The translations under genes and the position numbers were made by a program. From Heterotrichella gracilis (taxonomy: Eukaryota; Sar; Xanthophyceae; Tribonematales; Xanthonemataceae), in NCBI GenBank assembly GCA_032358255.1, contig JAULBX010026274.1, forward strand, positions 124,001-188,000: a stretch of DNA of 64,000 bases, given 5' to 3'. Each line of letters opens with the position of its first letter. Within the stretch, counting starts at the first letter, position 1. Shown here piece by piece: positions 36,601 to 48,245 of this stretch. Below the pieces are notes generated by a model. The model had not been told where the DNA came from. It searched no databases and worked only from the letters and a program-made list of their open reading frames with translations.

Positions 36601-39600
36601 CCAAACCTCCCGAACTGGGCGGTCATTTAAGCCTGTGGTAGTGCTGTAACTGAAGGTGGAAGGTGGCAGTAGCAGGAGAACCAATGCAACATACCTGACA
36701 GGAAGGCAGTCTCATCCAGTTCGCTCCACCCAAAGTGGTTGCTTGCGCTGTCACCGCCATATTCCAATGCACCGCCGTCGTCGGCAAGGGGCTCAGGTGC
36801 TGCAGTAGGCGCAGTGGCAGCAGTAAAAGCCGCTGCAGCGGCAGCAGCAGCCTCACGTGCAGCGCGGCCACGCCCTCTGCCAGCTGCTCGTGCAGGGGCT
36901 CCACCCCGTGTGCGCACACCTGCATCCAGACCATGTCATAAATAAAATCACAGCACATATGACACATCCTGGTACAAAGCAAGTGGGCAGCGTGTATGAG
37001 AAACCTGCTGCATGCCCATGCAAAGCAAACCAATCACCACCACAAACACGAATTTTAACAGGTGCCTGAGTCTGTGCTTTGCCACACCTGCAATGTAAAG
37101 GCAATCTGCAGGTCACTACCGAGCATTTAATTCATGCCGCTGACATGCATAGCGCATACAGCCTATCCCACACATTGCGCCTTCTAACACCTATCACCAT
37201 CCCTTACCTTTGCCACGCGCAGCAGGGTCGGGAACCTTGGCCACCACAGGCGCCGGCTCTGGGCGCACCGCAAACGCATGCGACGCCATGTAGTTGTTGC
37301 GCTTGTTGAGGTCGGTCTGCAGGCGCCGCTTCTTGAGCTGCTGCTTGCGCCGCACCGCCGCAAACTCATCCAGCTTCTGGTGCTTGTAATAGAAGCTGAT
37401 GCAGTCGGTGGCGGAGCGGTAGGCCAGGAAGCTGGCGATTTTGTGGAAGTCCTGGAGGGCAGAAACCATGATCGAGGTAAAATTACCACAATACGCCATG
37501 TTGAAGCGCGGTTTTGAGGCAACAGATGAGTGGCAGCAGCACATGCCACGGCAGGGATGGCCTTTTGCAGGTACTCAGTAAGAGGGATTGGTCCCAAAAC
37601 CCTCCAGTCGTGCATGCATATACCATCACACCAGTCACCATGCACTTCCATGAGTGATGTACTAAGGTGCGCTTCTTCCATTGTCCAGCTGGTTACCCTT
37701 CCACTTTGTTGCAATATGCACCCCACAATGAAGTCAAGTGACATGCGTGCCCCCCGTTTAGATGCATCCACTAATGGTGACCCATGCTTCCCCACCGATG
37801 CTGCCAGGTGCTTGCCTCATATACACCTTGCCAAGGGTGACCCATGATGTGATGCCACTACGCACCCAATTCCTACAATGAGAGTACTGAAGAAAATACA
37901 GAGGTAGTAATAATTGTCACTGAAACTAAATTGATAACTAAATATAGTGTTTTGAACAAATCCCCACCTTAGGGTACTGCAGGAACTTCTCCATAAAGAT
38001 GCGCTTCTCGTCGTCGCCCCACGGCTCCACCAGCCGCTCCTCCTCTATCTGCTCCGCGGCGTCTGGTACCAGCGCGTTGACGCTGTCAAAGCAGCTGCGC
38101 TGGCGCTCACGCTCATCCAGAAGCTGGGCTGGCAGCTGAAGGAAGGGCACAAGAAGTTCGTCACGCAATCAGACACAGGCGGTGGACATACAAGCTGCTG
38201 TTCATGACCGCTACCCCAACACCCCCCCACCACACTCCTATCCCCGTTCAATCAACCACCACAACAAACACTGCAGTTGCAAGCAAGAGAAATGCTTTGG
38301 AGCACCAGGGTTGCACAATATCTCTCGTATTGTGCGTTTGCAACAGTTGTCCCATCAACCAGCCTTGCACCTGCCACCACTCACCTGGCACATGCTCTTC
38401 ATGCGTTCCACTGCCCGGAATTGGTACATGATCTGCATCTCCTCATAATCGCTCCGCACAGCGCCACCAAGGGCCTTGCGGGACTGCTGCCTGGAAAGCT
38501 TGCCACTTCCATTGGCTTTCTTGGCTGCAAAGGCAGAGCGAAGGAGCACTGAGTTAGGATAGAGTGCAGTCCGCCAGTGTGCCCATTGTTACATTCAAAG
38601 ATGAAGCAGACATGCGCACATGCTGAGACCAATGGGCATGGGCATGGTTGGGTGTGTAATGAAGCAACCGAACAAAGTACCAATGAGGCAAGGGCCAGAC
38701 AATGGTAAGCAATTGCACAAAACATGTCAGCCAGAGCGTCCCAGCCATTGCGCACCTTCCAGCTCCACGCGCTCCTTCTCATAGGCTGAGCGGTACTGCA
38801 GCGCCAGCCCAAACTCCTTCTCCCGCACCGGCGCCTTGAGCTTGAGCATCGCGCGCCGCAGCTTGTCCGCTTGGTACAGCAGCTTCTCCCTATTGGCTGC
38901 CACCAGCCCGCTGTCATCCACAAACGGCCGCACCACCCGCACGCTGTGCTTCCCGTCCGCCCCACGCTCCAGCAGGCTGTCTGGAAGCATGCGCAGCAGC
39001 GAGTCCTGCGCGTCCTGGGCCTTGCCGGCGTTGGCGGTGAGCACATCTTGGACGGCGGTGCGGCGCGTCTGCAGCTTGCGCAGCACCGACCCCGGGGACG
39101 GCAAGGGGATGGTGCTGCCGCTGCGCCGCGCGCGCGGCTGGGGCGTGCTTTCGCCGTCGGCGCCCGATCGGGAGCGCCGGCGCGACGCCGCGGCGTGCTC
39201 CGGCTGGGCGCCGCTCGCTGTGTCATGCTCCTCAACTGATGTGGCATTGTCCTCGCTGTCAGAGCTGCTGGAGAGCACAACAGTGGTGTCCTGCAGCTCG
39301 TCAATCTCCACATGCAGGTCCTCGCGCTGGCCAGCAGCAGCCTCCAGCTCCACCCTGAGAGCAGCCATCGCCTTTTCAACCTCGGAGATGTCGGTCTCCA
39401 AAAAGTCGATCTTGTCGATGAGCTCGATTTTGGCGGATGACATGCTGGACTGCAGCTGCTGCTCAGGTGGCTGTGCCTGGTCCTCAGATGGGGCCGGAGG
39501 GGTGGTGCCTGGCACAGCTGGCGCCTCCATGGCGACATCCAGCGCTTGCACTGGCGGCGGCTGGGACACCGCTGGCGAGGCGAGCACTGGCGAGGGGGGT

Positions 39601-41957
39601 GGCAGCTGGTCCTGGGGTGCGGGCTCTGGTACAATGGCTGCCTGAGGTACGGGTGCATCCACTTCCATGGCTGCAACAGGCTCGGGCATACCAACGTCAG
39701 CCTCAGGAGGGATATCCACAGGCTCTGGCGCTGGTGGAGCGTCCGTCACTGACACTGGAGCTGGTGAGCATGGCTGCGCTGGGGCTTCACAAGGTGCCGC
39801 ATCAGTGGCCATTGGCTGGTACCCCTCATCTGCCACCGCTGAGCTGGCCACTTCCACTGGCAGTGCAAGGGGATCGCAGCTGGGGCTGGGGACCACAGGC
39901 TGTGCATCTGCGTCCGCCGTTGCGTCGGGCACAGGGGCGGGCGGCGCGCTGGCGATTGCCTCTGACAGCGTGGGGGATGCCGGCGGTGGAGGCACCTCAG
40001 GCGCTGGCGTCAAAGATACTAGGTGTGCCTGCTGGTCGCCAACCGGCGCTGCTGCAGAAATGGCTGAAGCTGCCATATCAAAGGCGCTGCTCCCCGCGGT
40101 GCCTGCCTCAAGGTCTGCAGCAGCTGACAGGCAAGCTTCGGGAGGGGCCTTCTCCGCTGTCTTGCGCCGCGCCAGGCCCTGCCCCCACCCCAGGCGTTTG
40201 CGCCGGGGCGCGTCGTCGCCAACCCCTGCCCGCCCATCGCCAGCTGTGGGTGAGGTCAGCGCCTCTGTCTGGTCCCCCATGGCAGACTGAGGGTCGTCCA
40301 CCTGGTGCGCCTCAGCAGCAGCCCCGCTCTCCGGGACATGGACGGACAGCTCGTGCGGCTTGCGCCTCGGCTCCAGCTTAATGTCCTCTTGCGCCGCCTT
40401 GTCATGCGCCTTGTCTGGCATCCTCTCGTACGCCGGGCTGCCATGCGCGCGGCCCCGTGCAGGGCTAGATGGTGGGCTGGAGAAGCCCAGCGGCATGCTG
40501 TGGCTGGGGAACATGGACGGGGGGTTGAAGTCCCTGCTGCTGCTGCGTGGCATGTCGTAGTCATCGTAGGGGCCTGCATCGCGCCCGGTGCTGAAGGATG
40601 ACCGCGGGAGGGGCGCTGGCTGGCGGTGTGCGGGCACCTTGACCACTTCCACCACCGTGGGCTTGGCGTGGTGTGAAGGCATGGACACGGCGCGCCCCAA
40701 GCTGTTGCGCTCCCAGCTGGAGGAACGAGCGTGGTGGCTGTCCCTGGCTGAGGCCTTGTGGCTGGCGTGCGCCGGGGCGCCATCCAGCAGCAGCTCCCCA
40801 GCCTCAAGCTCGGCATGGGTTGGTGTGGATGTCCGGTAGGGGCCTGCGCTGCTGTAGGTGGGGCTGCGAGGGTATGGCGGGTGGTTTGACCGCCACGAGG
40901 GCTCCCGTGCAGGCAGCTGCTCGCGCGGCGGGATGTCCCACCCACTGCCTACCCCAGCGCCTCGGTCACTGGCATGGCCCCTGTGTGCACTGGGGGGTCC
41001 AGGCGCCCTGCCATATGGGGGCCGGGAGTCCTGCACACACCATATAGAAGGCATTATTGCAAATGCCATCAAAGACAGGAATGAGAAAGCAAGTGATAAA
41101 AAATCACTTTCAATGTAGAGTGACACCCACCACCCCCACCAAAACTGGGATGAGTCATCATGAACCCGTGCAACCATTTATCCTTTCCAATCTGTCTGCA
41201 ACAGCAGCAAGGAATACCCTCCCTACAATGATCAAGCTTTACCTGTTGGTTGGCCGCACTCCTTGGCCGGTCCAAAGGGGTGCTTGCGCCACCTGCATTA
41301 CCCAATGGCCCACAGTTAGTCACTGAGTATCAACCAAAATTGGGTTCACACAAAGCGCAAGTGCTGCAGTTTGGGCACCATATGCATGAACTTTACAACC
41401 TCAAATGTGGCTGAGAGTTAACCTTATTTCATGGCACATAAAAAACCTCCAGCACCCAGCCTATGTGTCATACCTGGTGGGCCACGGCGTGCAGGCAAGG
41501 CTCCTGGAGGTGGGTGTGATGGACCCCCTCCCCTGCCAAGGAAGGGCGCCCGGCCAGAGCCTCTCTCATAGTCCCTGGCTGGGTGTGGGTCTGGCTCGTA
41601 CCGTCCTCGCTTGGGTGGAAATGGTGCCGAACCGCGGCCGTATGGGGGAGGGCCTCTGTCAGGGGGCCCAGTCCAGTCACGCTTCTGCACAGCATTAGCC
41701 GTGTTCAGAGAAGCACTTTGGAAAATGCAACGTACAGACGCAATTCACGACGATGCTTACCTTCCCAGAAGCGGAGCGGTCCCTGTCCTGCCTGGAAAAG
41801 CCATCACGTTCCTGCACCAATTAGATCCAATTAAAATGTGAGATATACTCATGTCGGTGCCTCGAAAGGAGCGTGTGGCAAACAGGGTGATTCAAAATGG
41901 GGCAATAAAACTTACCGCGCGGGAGTAGTGAGACCAGTCATCTCCTCTTTCACCCAT
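31010..41957 (-). CDS. SANT-domain transcriptional corepressor, NCoR/SMRT/POWERDRESS type
   Basis: A very large nuclear scaffold expected to bind and activate a class I histone deacetylase. The start is ATG 41957 (MGERGDDWSHYSRA), followed by Arg/Gly/Pro/Ser-rich disordered sequence to about 39450. A coiled coil, IELIDKIDFLETDISEVEKA (near 39430-39330), sits where NCoR has its GPS2-interacting helix. A basic helical region follows (about 39060-38740). SANT 1 is PWGDDEKRIFMEKFLQYPK then DFHKIASFLAYRSATDCISF (about 38020-37370). SANT 2 is GWSELDETAFLSG then HGRDLKAICREIPGKSL (36730-36430). SANT 3 is YWSQEEKDTFLDTYK then FGRDWGQLQGSIPGKT (35680-35080). The C-terminal third is Ala/Gln/Pro-rich, with a polyglutamine run, ending at 31010. 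Plant POWERDRESS has two SANT domains; three is unusual. A class I deacetylase gene lies divergently next door. Confidence 0.88.
33638..33671 (-). repeat. CAG repeat encoding polyglutamine in the corepressor
   Basis: A run of CAG/CAA codons on the minus strand gives about 11 consecutive Gln in the C-terminal low-complexity part of the SANT corepressor. CAA interruptions (GTTGTT on the plus strand) break the pure repeat. Confidence 0.85.
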
Positions 41958-43224
41958 CACTGCCAGGCCCTCCTATAATCCAGTTTTTATTGCAGGAACA
42001 GGACTTGGGGGAGTAGCATCTCCCACGCAGGAGCACCAGCCAGCATCACCAGCTGGTATCTCTGACACGGCAAGGCTGACTCAGGAGCCTGTGTTTATAT
42101 TTTTCAACTGCCAACTTTGGCAAACTCAGAAAAAATTCAAGCTTACTGAGTAGCTTACAAGGTTACGCATCCGGTATGATAAGGCAGGTGAAGCGGAGCA
42201 GTAAGCAACATCACATCCTCGCCATGGTTCCTGGCTGCTTGGCAAGTTGCAATCCTATGCTGAGGTTGCACTAGAAAGGCTGCTTCTGTGCTCCTTAATG
42301 GCCATTTTTCTGGGACAGGGCCGCCAGTTGTGAGCGACCCTTTAGGAAGGTACAGTAAGGAGCATACGGCGCATTGAGCCCTGTTAGAACGCCATACCCG
42401 TCAGAGGATGAAGTTGGCGGTGTGCTGGCTACAACGGTGTTGATGTTGCGTGGTTGGTGGGCTTTAGAGGTGGGTCTTCCACGTTTTACAAGAGTGAACG
42501 TTGAACTTCTTGCCTTTGATAAAGTTTACAGGGAGCGTGGCAAGCGCGTGCCTGGCGTACGCCATGGTGGCCACATGGGCCAGACTTGGGCGATTTGTCA
42601 GGCTGGGCGTGTGCTGTCAAGCTGGAATTACGAGATGAAGTGACTAACCAATTACCTGCTGGCAAGGCAAACAGGCCAAGAGTAGGCAAGAGGGTTATCT
42701 TGCCGTTTTAACCCTCAGATTGGTCAGGAACAGTGCACTGTGGCCCACACTTTGGGATACTGTTATCTTTGCTGGCTTGCTGGCTTGCTTAGTGACGTTG
42801 CAGCTTAATACATTGCTTGCCTCTCACCCCGCGCCAGCAGTTAATCCCCTACAAGCCCTGTGTCAGCCACCAAAGTCGAACTCTGTTCGGCGGGTAGCTG
42901 TGTACAATCAAGCAGAGTGCTAGTACTTCGCTAGTATTCATCCACCTCTGTTGGCCCTCCAGGGTCTAGCAGGCCTTGGGGTCGTGCACTGAGGTTCATG
43001 ATGACTCTGTGACAGACCCACCACCTGTATTGCATGTGTTTCAAAGCCTCAGGTTGCCCGCAGTGGATTTGGAGCAATGGTTATTGGAGCAGCACTAGGT
43101 TGCAGTAGGTTTGCGCTAGGTTTGGCCTGCATGCAAATAGTGGGCCCGTTGCGCAACTGGGCCTACCGTTGAGGGATAGGGGAAGCTTATCTCAGCTGGG
43201 AGCCGTCACTTCTAACCTGGAACT
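41958..43224. promoter_or_regulatory. divergent promoter region between corepressor and histone deacetylase genes
   Basis: These 1.27 kb separate the two start codons, which point away from each other. The region contains no supported coding sequence. It includes short direct repeats (GCTGGCTT repeated near 42771-42788). Both 5' untranslated regions and promoters must lie here, so the two genes could share control elements; this is inferred from layout only. Confidence 0.55.
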
Positions 43225-46200
43225 ATGGGGAAGCACAAGGTTGCGTACTTCTATGACAGTAAGTACAGTAGAGCACCATATTAGGCATATGCATGCATAT
43301 GTAGCCATGGCTATGGTTGTGCGCGCACAGTCCAAGAGCACAGTTGCACCGCTTTGTACTGAATTCCAGAAGTTTATGCAATTAAAATAATAATAAAACC
43401 ATCTGTGCAGGTGAAGTTGGCAACCACTACTTCGGGGCAAACCATCCTATGAAGCCCCATAGGATGACCATGGCCCACCACCTCATTGTGGGCTACGGGC
43501 TACACAAAGATATGGATGTATACGTACGGCTGCAAGTGTTTTTGCTCTCCTCCACTGGTGCACACTATGCATACGCGTCTGCGCCTGTGCTGGCACTATG
43601 TGTCCACGTGTGGCAAACTCATGTATCAAATACACCCTCCTGACCCCTTGCCGCGCTGTAACAGAAACCACGGCGAGCGTACCCCAAGGAGATGACGCAG
43701 TTCCACTCGGAGGAGTACATCAACTTCTTGTCCACTGTCACGCCAGACACAGTCCAGGTAACACCACCCGGCACCACTGATAGAAAGAAAGGATTAAAGG
43801 AATTGCCCACAGGTGACAGCCAGGCACGTGTTCCACCTCGCCAGACACCAAAGGAGCATGAATCACAAGGCACAGCCCATGTACACGGCACATGTCACGT
43901 TGTTATGCGCGCACACCATTGGAACACGCTACACTTGAGCCATGGGTCTTGCACTCTCCTCGTGGTGTTGCTGCATTGTTTGGTGTGGTGCAGCTGCAAG
44001 ACAGGGTACAGGAAGGTTGGTCCTCTCCCTTCGCACGAAAACCACCTGCTAACTCCCAATTGACCCCTTCCCCCCTTTAGAACGTGATACAGCAGCTCAT
44101 CCCATTTGGCATCGGGGAGGACTGCCCCATCTTCGATGACCTCTTCAATTTCTGCCGCTTGTACGCCGGCGCATCGATAGGTATGGCATAGTGCAGGGGC
44201 GCCAGCTTGGGGGTGAAGCCTGGAACAGCATGCTGTGGTGGGAATGCTAGGAGTATGTGGCAAAGGGTGCATTGTGCGTAAGGCGTCTCTTGTGTGAGTA
44301 GCCTAGTCTATGCAGCGTTGGTGGATGCTGCTGTTTGGCATGTAGATTTGCATGCAGGAAGTAGGTGCCCAGTGGCATTGTAAATGGCATGAGGAGGGTA
44401 TCATGTGGGCTGGCAGCTTGCAGCGCCTCGTGGATGGCAATGGGGATGCATGGCATGCGATGGCCATGGGTGGGTGCATTAGCTGGGGCGTGCTTGTGAT
44501 TGTGATTGTGAATGTGCAGAGGGTGCCGTCAAGCTCAACCATGGCTTGTGCGACATTGCCATCAACTGGGCAGGGGGTTTGCACCATGCAAAGAAATCGG
44601 AGGCTTCAGGTAAGCCAAATGGTTTCTGCTCTTGCACGCACAAATGCACATTGCACGTCATCCAATACATGCAAATTGCATGATTCGATGCCTCGTCCAA
44701 TATGCTCACATACCTGGTGGAACCTCAGTCCTCAGCGGCAGTGATAGGTGCCATCGCAGTGTGGTTCAATGAGGCACACACCCTTGGCACCCTCTACCTG
44801 CTCTTGCCATTTTTGCACCTCACACCCCCGCTACATGTTGCACATCCATTTTTGTTGATGATTGCCATCTGCATGTATGCCAGTGCACCTAACATCCAAA
44901 CTTCGCTCGCCATCTCTGGCCACATGAAACCTTGGTTCCTCCCTGGAACTCCATCACATTCCCCTTTCCTCCTCTGCCATACAGGTTTCTGCTACATCAA
45001 CGACCTGGTGCTGGGCATTCTGGAGCTGCTCAAGTACAATGCGCGCGTGTTGTATGTGGACATAGATGTGCACCACGGGGATGGGGTGGAGGAGGCATTC
45101 TACCTCTGCGACAGGGTCATGACCGTCTCATTCCACAAGTTTGGGGATTATTATTTCCCCGGGACGGGTGACCTGAAGGATGTGGGCGAGAAAGCAGGTG
45201 CGCTGCAAACATTCATAGATGAATGGCATGTTGGGGTGCCAAATGACTGTAGGCAACTCCCTGGCTGGGCGAGGCGTGCGGGAGCACCAGGCGCCCTGTA
45301 AGCAAAGGCATGAAAAAACTGAAATCCCCAAATTCCTCAGCAACACTCAACCGCCCTGTGTGCTGCATGGCCCTGCATGGCAATGGCGTTCGCTGCCTGA
45401 CTGACGCTTAAGCTGCGCATTCTGGTCTGGTGTGAAGCATGTCCTCCTGATGGTGTGGCTCCTTCCCTGCCTGCAGGCAAGCACTACTCTGTGAATGTGC
45501 CCCTGAAGGATGGCGTGGATGACACCACCTTCCACAAGCTGTTCAAGCCAATCATGGGCAAGGTCATGGAGATGTTCCAGCCGGGGGCAATTGTGCTGCA
45601 GTGCGGTAAGGCCATCTTGTTATCATTTCAATTTTTTTTGCTATAGTATATTTGGTGGTAACGGGTATTGGGGACACCTCAACATGCGGGGCGGATCCAG
45701 ATTTACAATACTGGATTTGGAATGCATTTAAAATCTTCAATCACAAGTTGCATGCATGCAGCATGGGAGGTAAAGTAGCATGGGAATTAACCGCAGGTGA
45801 CAAAAACCATTATTTTTGCAGGCGCTGACTCCCTCGCCAACGACCGCCTGGGCTGCTTCAACCTGTCCCTCAAGGGGCACGCTGAGGCTGTCAAGTACAT
45901 GAAGAGCTTTGGGGTGCCCATGCTGGTGACGGGGGGCGGCGGCTACACCAAGAACAACGTGGCGCGGTGTTGGACGTACGAGACCGCGGTGCTGCTGGAC
46001 AGGTGCGCTTGGAAATCCTAGGGTTTACAGCCCTAACGTTGGAAGTATCGAGTCTCCCTGGAGGATGGATGGATGCGGGAGGCTGCGGTGGATTGGTGCT
46101 TTGGGATGCTCTGCACCTTGAACCGGAATGTGGCAATGTGCTGGGATCCTAACATCTGCGTATGATACCCTAAGATGTAAGGCCTGAACCGAAAAGGCCG

Positions 46201-47033
46201 TGGCGTAGTCTTGGACCGATGTCCGGCTTGGAGAGCTTTGTTGCAATCATAAATGCACTCCTTCCAACTCCACGAACCTGTGCACATCCAGGGAGATCCC
46301 CAATGAGCTGCCTCCCAATGACTACCTGGAGTACTACACCCCCAGCTACAAGCTGCACGTGCCTCCCCAGCGCATCATTGAGAACCAAAACACCCGGCTG
46401 GATGTGGAGAGGATCAAGCAGCAAGTGCTAGACAACCTCGCACAGCTGGAGCATGCGCCAAGTACGGACTTCCATCCTAAAACCCTAGCGCAAACCCTCT
46501 CCAAAAGCCTTTGGCCAGTAGCGTTGCCAATCCCTTGCCGTTGGCAACGTGTTGACCTAGCGCAAAACCCTAGCCAGAACGCTTCAGCTGCTGTCGGTTC
46601 CAATAGCAGGGTCTGGCCATGCTTCCCTTGCCACCCACAACCCAGGTGGCATAATAAGAGCAAAATTTGTGGGGAAAAGCCTTTCCTCACAAGTGCGTTT
46701 AGTTTTTAGTTTGAAGAGCTATTTCAGATAACAGAGTCTGTAGTCCTTGTGTTGGGATGCAGCATGACACCCGGTGCCCCTTCCCACCACCGCAAGCTCG
46801 CACCTGTGTAAACCCTGGACACTAACCCTGAAACAAAAAACAAATCTGTAGTTAATGCCCCCCTCTCCACCTCTTAAGGCGTGCAGATGCGTGAGATGCC
46901 CCGCGACTCCTACCTGCCCGAGTGGGACCTGCCCGAGGAGGAGGACCCCGATGTGCGCCTGGCGCAGTATGCCAAGGAGCACATGGTGGTGCGGGAGGCG
47001 GAGCTGTATGAGGAAATGGAGTATGGCGGGTGA
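43225..47033 (+). CDS. class I histone deacetylase (HDAC3/HDA9-like)
   Basis: A zinc-dependent lysine deacetylase of the Rpd3/HDAC class I group. Ten exons join exactly in phase: 43225-43258, 43411-43523, 43665-43757, 44081-44180, 44520-44609, 44985-45197, 45477-45605, 45822-46002, 46292-46461 and 46879-47033, giving 425 residues. The whole catalytic domain is intact: [15 protein letters not shown], the active-site His pair in [12 protein letters not shown], the zinc-site Asp and His in [38 protein letters not shown], and the catalytic Tyr in [14 protein letters not shown]. The C-terminus [20 protein letters not shown] is class I-like; the tail is short and acidic, ending in EYGG. Its partner-type corepressor gene is divergent on the left. 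A second, diverged copy of the last-exon end lies downstream. Assignment within class I (HDAC3/HDA9 against HDA6/19) was not resolved. Confidence 0.97.
43286..43301. repeat. 16-bp perfect palindrome in HDAC intron 1
   Basis: CATATGCATGCATATG reads the same on both strands. It contains the TGCATGCA core that recurs elsewhere in the window. Confidence 0.6.
46477..46571. repeat. short direct and inverted repeats in HDAC intron 9
   Basis: CCTAGCGCAAA(A)CCCT occurs at 46484-46498 and 46556-46571, flanking a 9-bp inverted repeat (CGTTGCCAA at 46522-46530, its complement at 46541-46549). It could be a small mobile-element footprint or a local duplication. It has no coding content. Confidence 0.5.
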
Positions 47034-47153
47034 GGCGGGGAGGGGAGCGGCACAGGAGCAAGGATGCGTGTGAAGCTGGAAAAAGGCCCACCCCTGCAGA
47101 ACAGTCCCTCTCAAACCCACGCGCTGTGTAAGGGGATGCTCCGCTTGTGACAG

Positions 47154-47216
47154 AACATCAAGCAGCACATGGTCATGAGAGAGGCGGAGGTGTGGGAGAT
47201 GGAGTGTGGCGGGTGA
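47154..47216 (+). pseudogene. diverged duplicate of the HDAC terminal-exon end
   Basis: After an acceptor-like TGTGACAG this stretch reads IKQHMVMREAEVWEMECGG and then TGA. It closely resembles the true HDAC end [19 protein letters not shown], about 180 bases upstream. It lacks the upstream part of that exon (the [12 protein letters not shown] region). It is either a tandem-duplication remnant or an alternative last coding segment; the data do not decide. Confidence 0.55.
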
Positions 47217-47989
47217 TGCGGTAAAAGGGGTGTCTGCCGCAAGAGCATCGTCGGTTTGAGGGTTGGACACAGGTTGGAATGAGAAGGGGAAAGGGGGGGT
47301 CTTCACAGAGTGGGGGGGCAGGGAGGGGGCAAAATAATGAGGGTGTATTTATATTGCGATTGAAGGGTTGGCGGTTTCTGTAGACTCTGAGTTGTTTACA
47401 ACTAGCTGACAAATTATTGAATGCAGTGCTTGGTTGCGAGCTGCCACCATCAGGCTGTCCTTGCATGGATGGGTCAGCCTGAGGCAGCTTTTTACATATG
47501 TTGAACCGTTCAATGCTGCATTGCAGCAAGCGTGCCACCATCAATGCTGGTTTTGTTTGAATTGTGTTTCTGCACCATGATCATGTAATTTAACGGCAAG
47601 CTGCTGACTCAATCCATGTCTGGCAGCCCGGGGCTGAACAATTTAATTTATTGTATTGGCAATGCGTATGAATAAGAGAGAAGAAAGGGCCCTTGGGACA
47701 CGCAAAGGCGGAGTTAAGGGGCCATTGGGTCGCATTGTCACTCACACCTAAGGCTTGACATTGTGACACATTCCTGCTGGCTCACTGAGCAGGACGCTCC
47801 GGGTGAGTCATTATTCTGAGGCCTTCGTTGGATCCATATTTACAAAAGTTGCATGGCACACCAGTACTGCACATGAGTCAGACCGTGTGCTGCCCGAGGC
47901 TGTTAAATTGTGATAACTGTTACAGTCAGTCTCAGAGTGACTCTCACTGAGGGCACTGTGCACACGTAAGCAGTCAAGAGTGGCATACA

Positions 47990-48032
47990 TTTGGTCAAGC
48001 TTGTTGAATGTCATTCAACAAGCTTGACCAAA
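47990..48032. repeat. near-perfect palindrome, 21-bp arms with 1-base centre
   Basis: The left arm 47990-48010 (starting TTTGGTCAAGC, ending TTGAATG) is the exact reverse complement of 48012-48032, around a single T at 48011. The arms are matched over all 21 bases and stop abruptly at both ends. It lies between convergent gene ends, 214 bases past the URB2-like stop. It could form a cruciform in DNA or a tight hairpin in RNA from either strand. Confidence 0.9.
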
Positions 48033-48245
48033 CGTATTACTGCTTTTAACAGCAAATTTGTCAGCCACATGCTGCACCCCCTGTCCGACTCCCTGTGGCG
48101 CGCATACATCTTGCCAGGTGCAGTGCAGGATGACATCCCACTGCTGCCCATAATTCTTGGCATTTTGCCGCATCCAGATGCCTGTTGGTAGAGTGAAACC
48201 GCGGCGCGGCCCCTGACCCTGAAAGGGTGAAATGCCTCCTCGGGC

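Larger units (their letters stand above)
47034..48245. other. convergent 3' region between HDAC and URB2-like genes
   Basis: This holds the 3' untranslated regions of two facing genes. TGTAA at 47127-47131 and at about 47585-47589 could end the HDAC transcript. TTACA near 47919-47923 could end the URB2-like one. G-runs fill about 47285-47335. A long palindrome lies at 47990-48032. No gene is supported. Confidence 0.55.

Noticed and set aside
38836-40381. Large plus-strand frames (269, 314 and 207 codons)
   Set aside because: They are antisense shadows of the Pro/Ala/Ser-rich corepressor exon; GC-rich coding sequence opens the other frames.
42374-42643. 89-codon frame in the corepressor/HDAC intergenic region
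   Set aside because: It has no recognisable features and sits where 5' untranslated or promoter sequence is expected.
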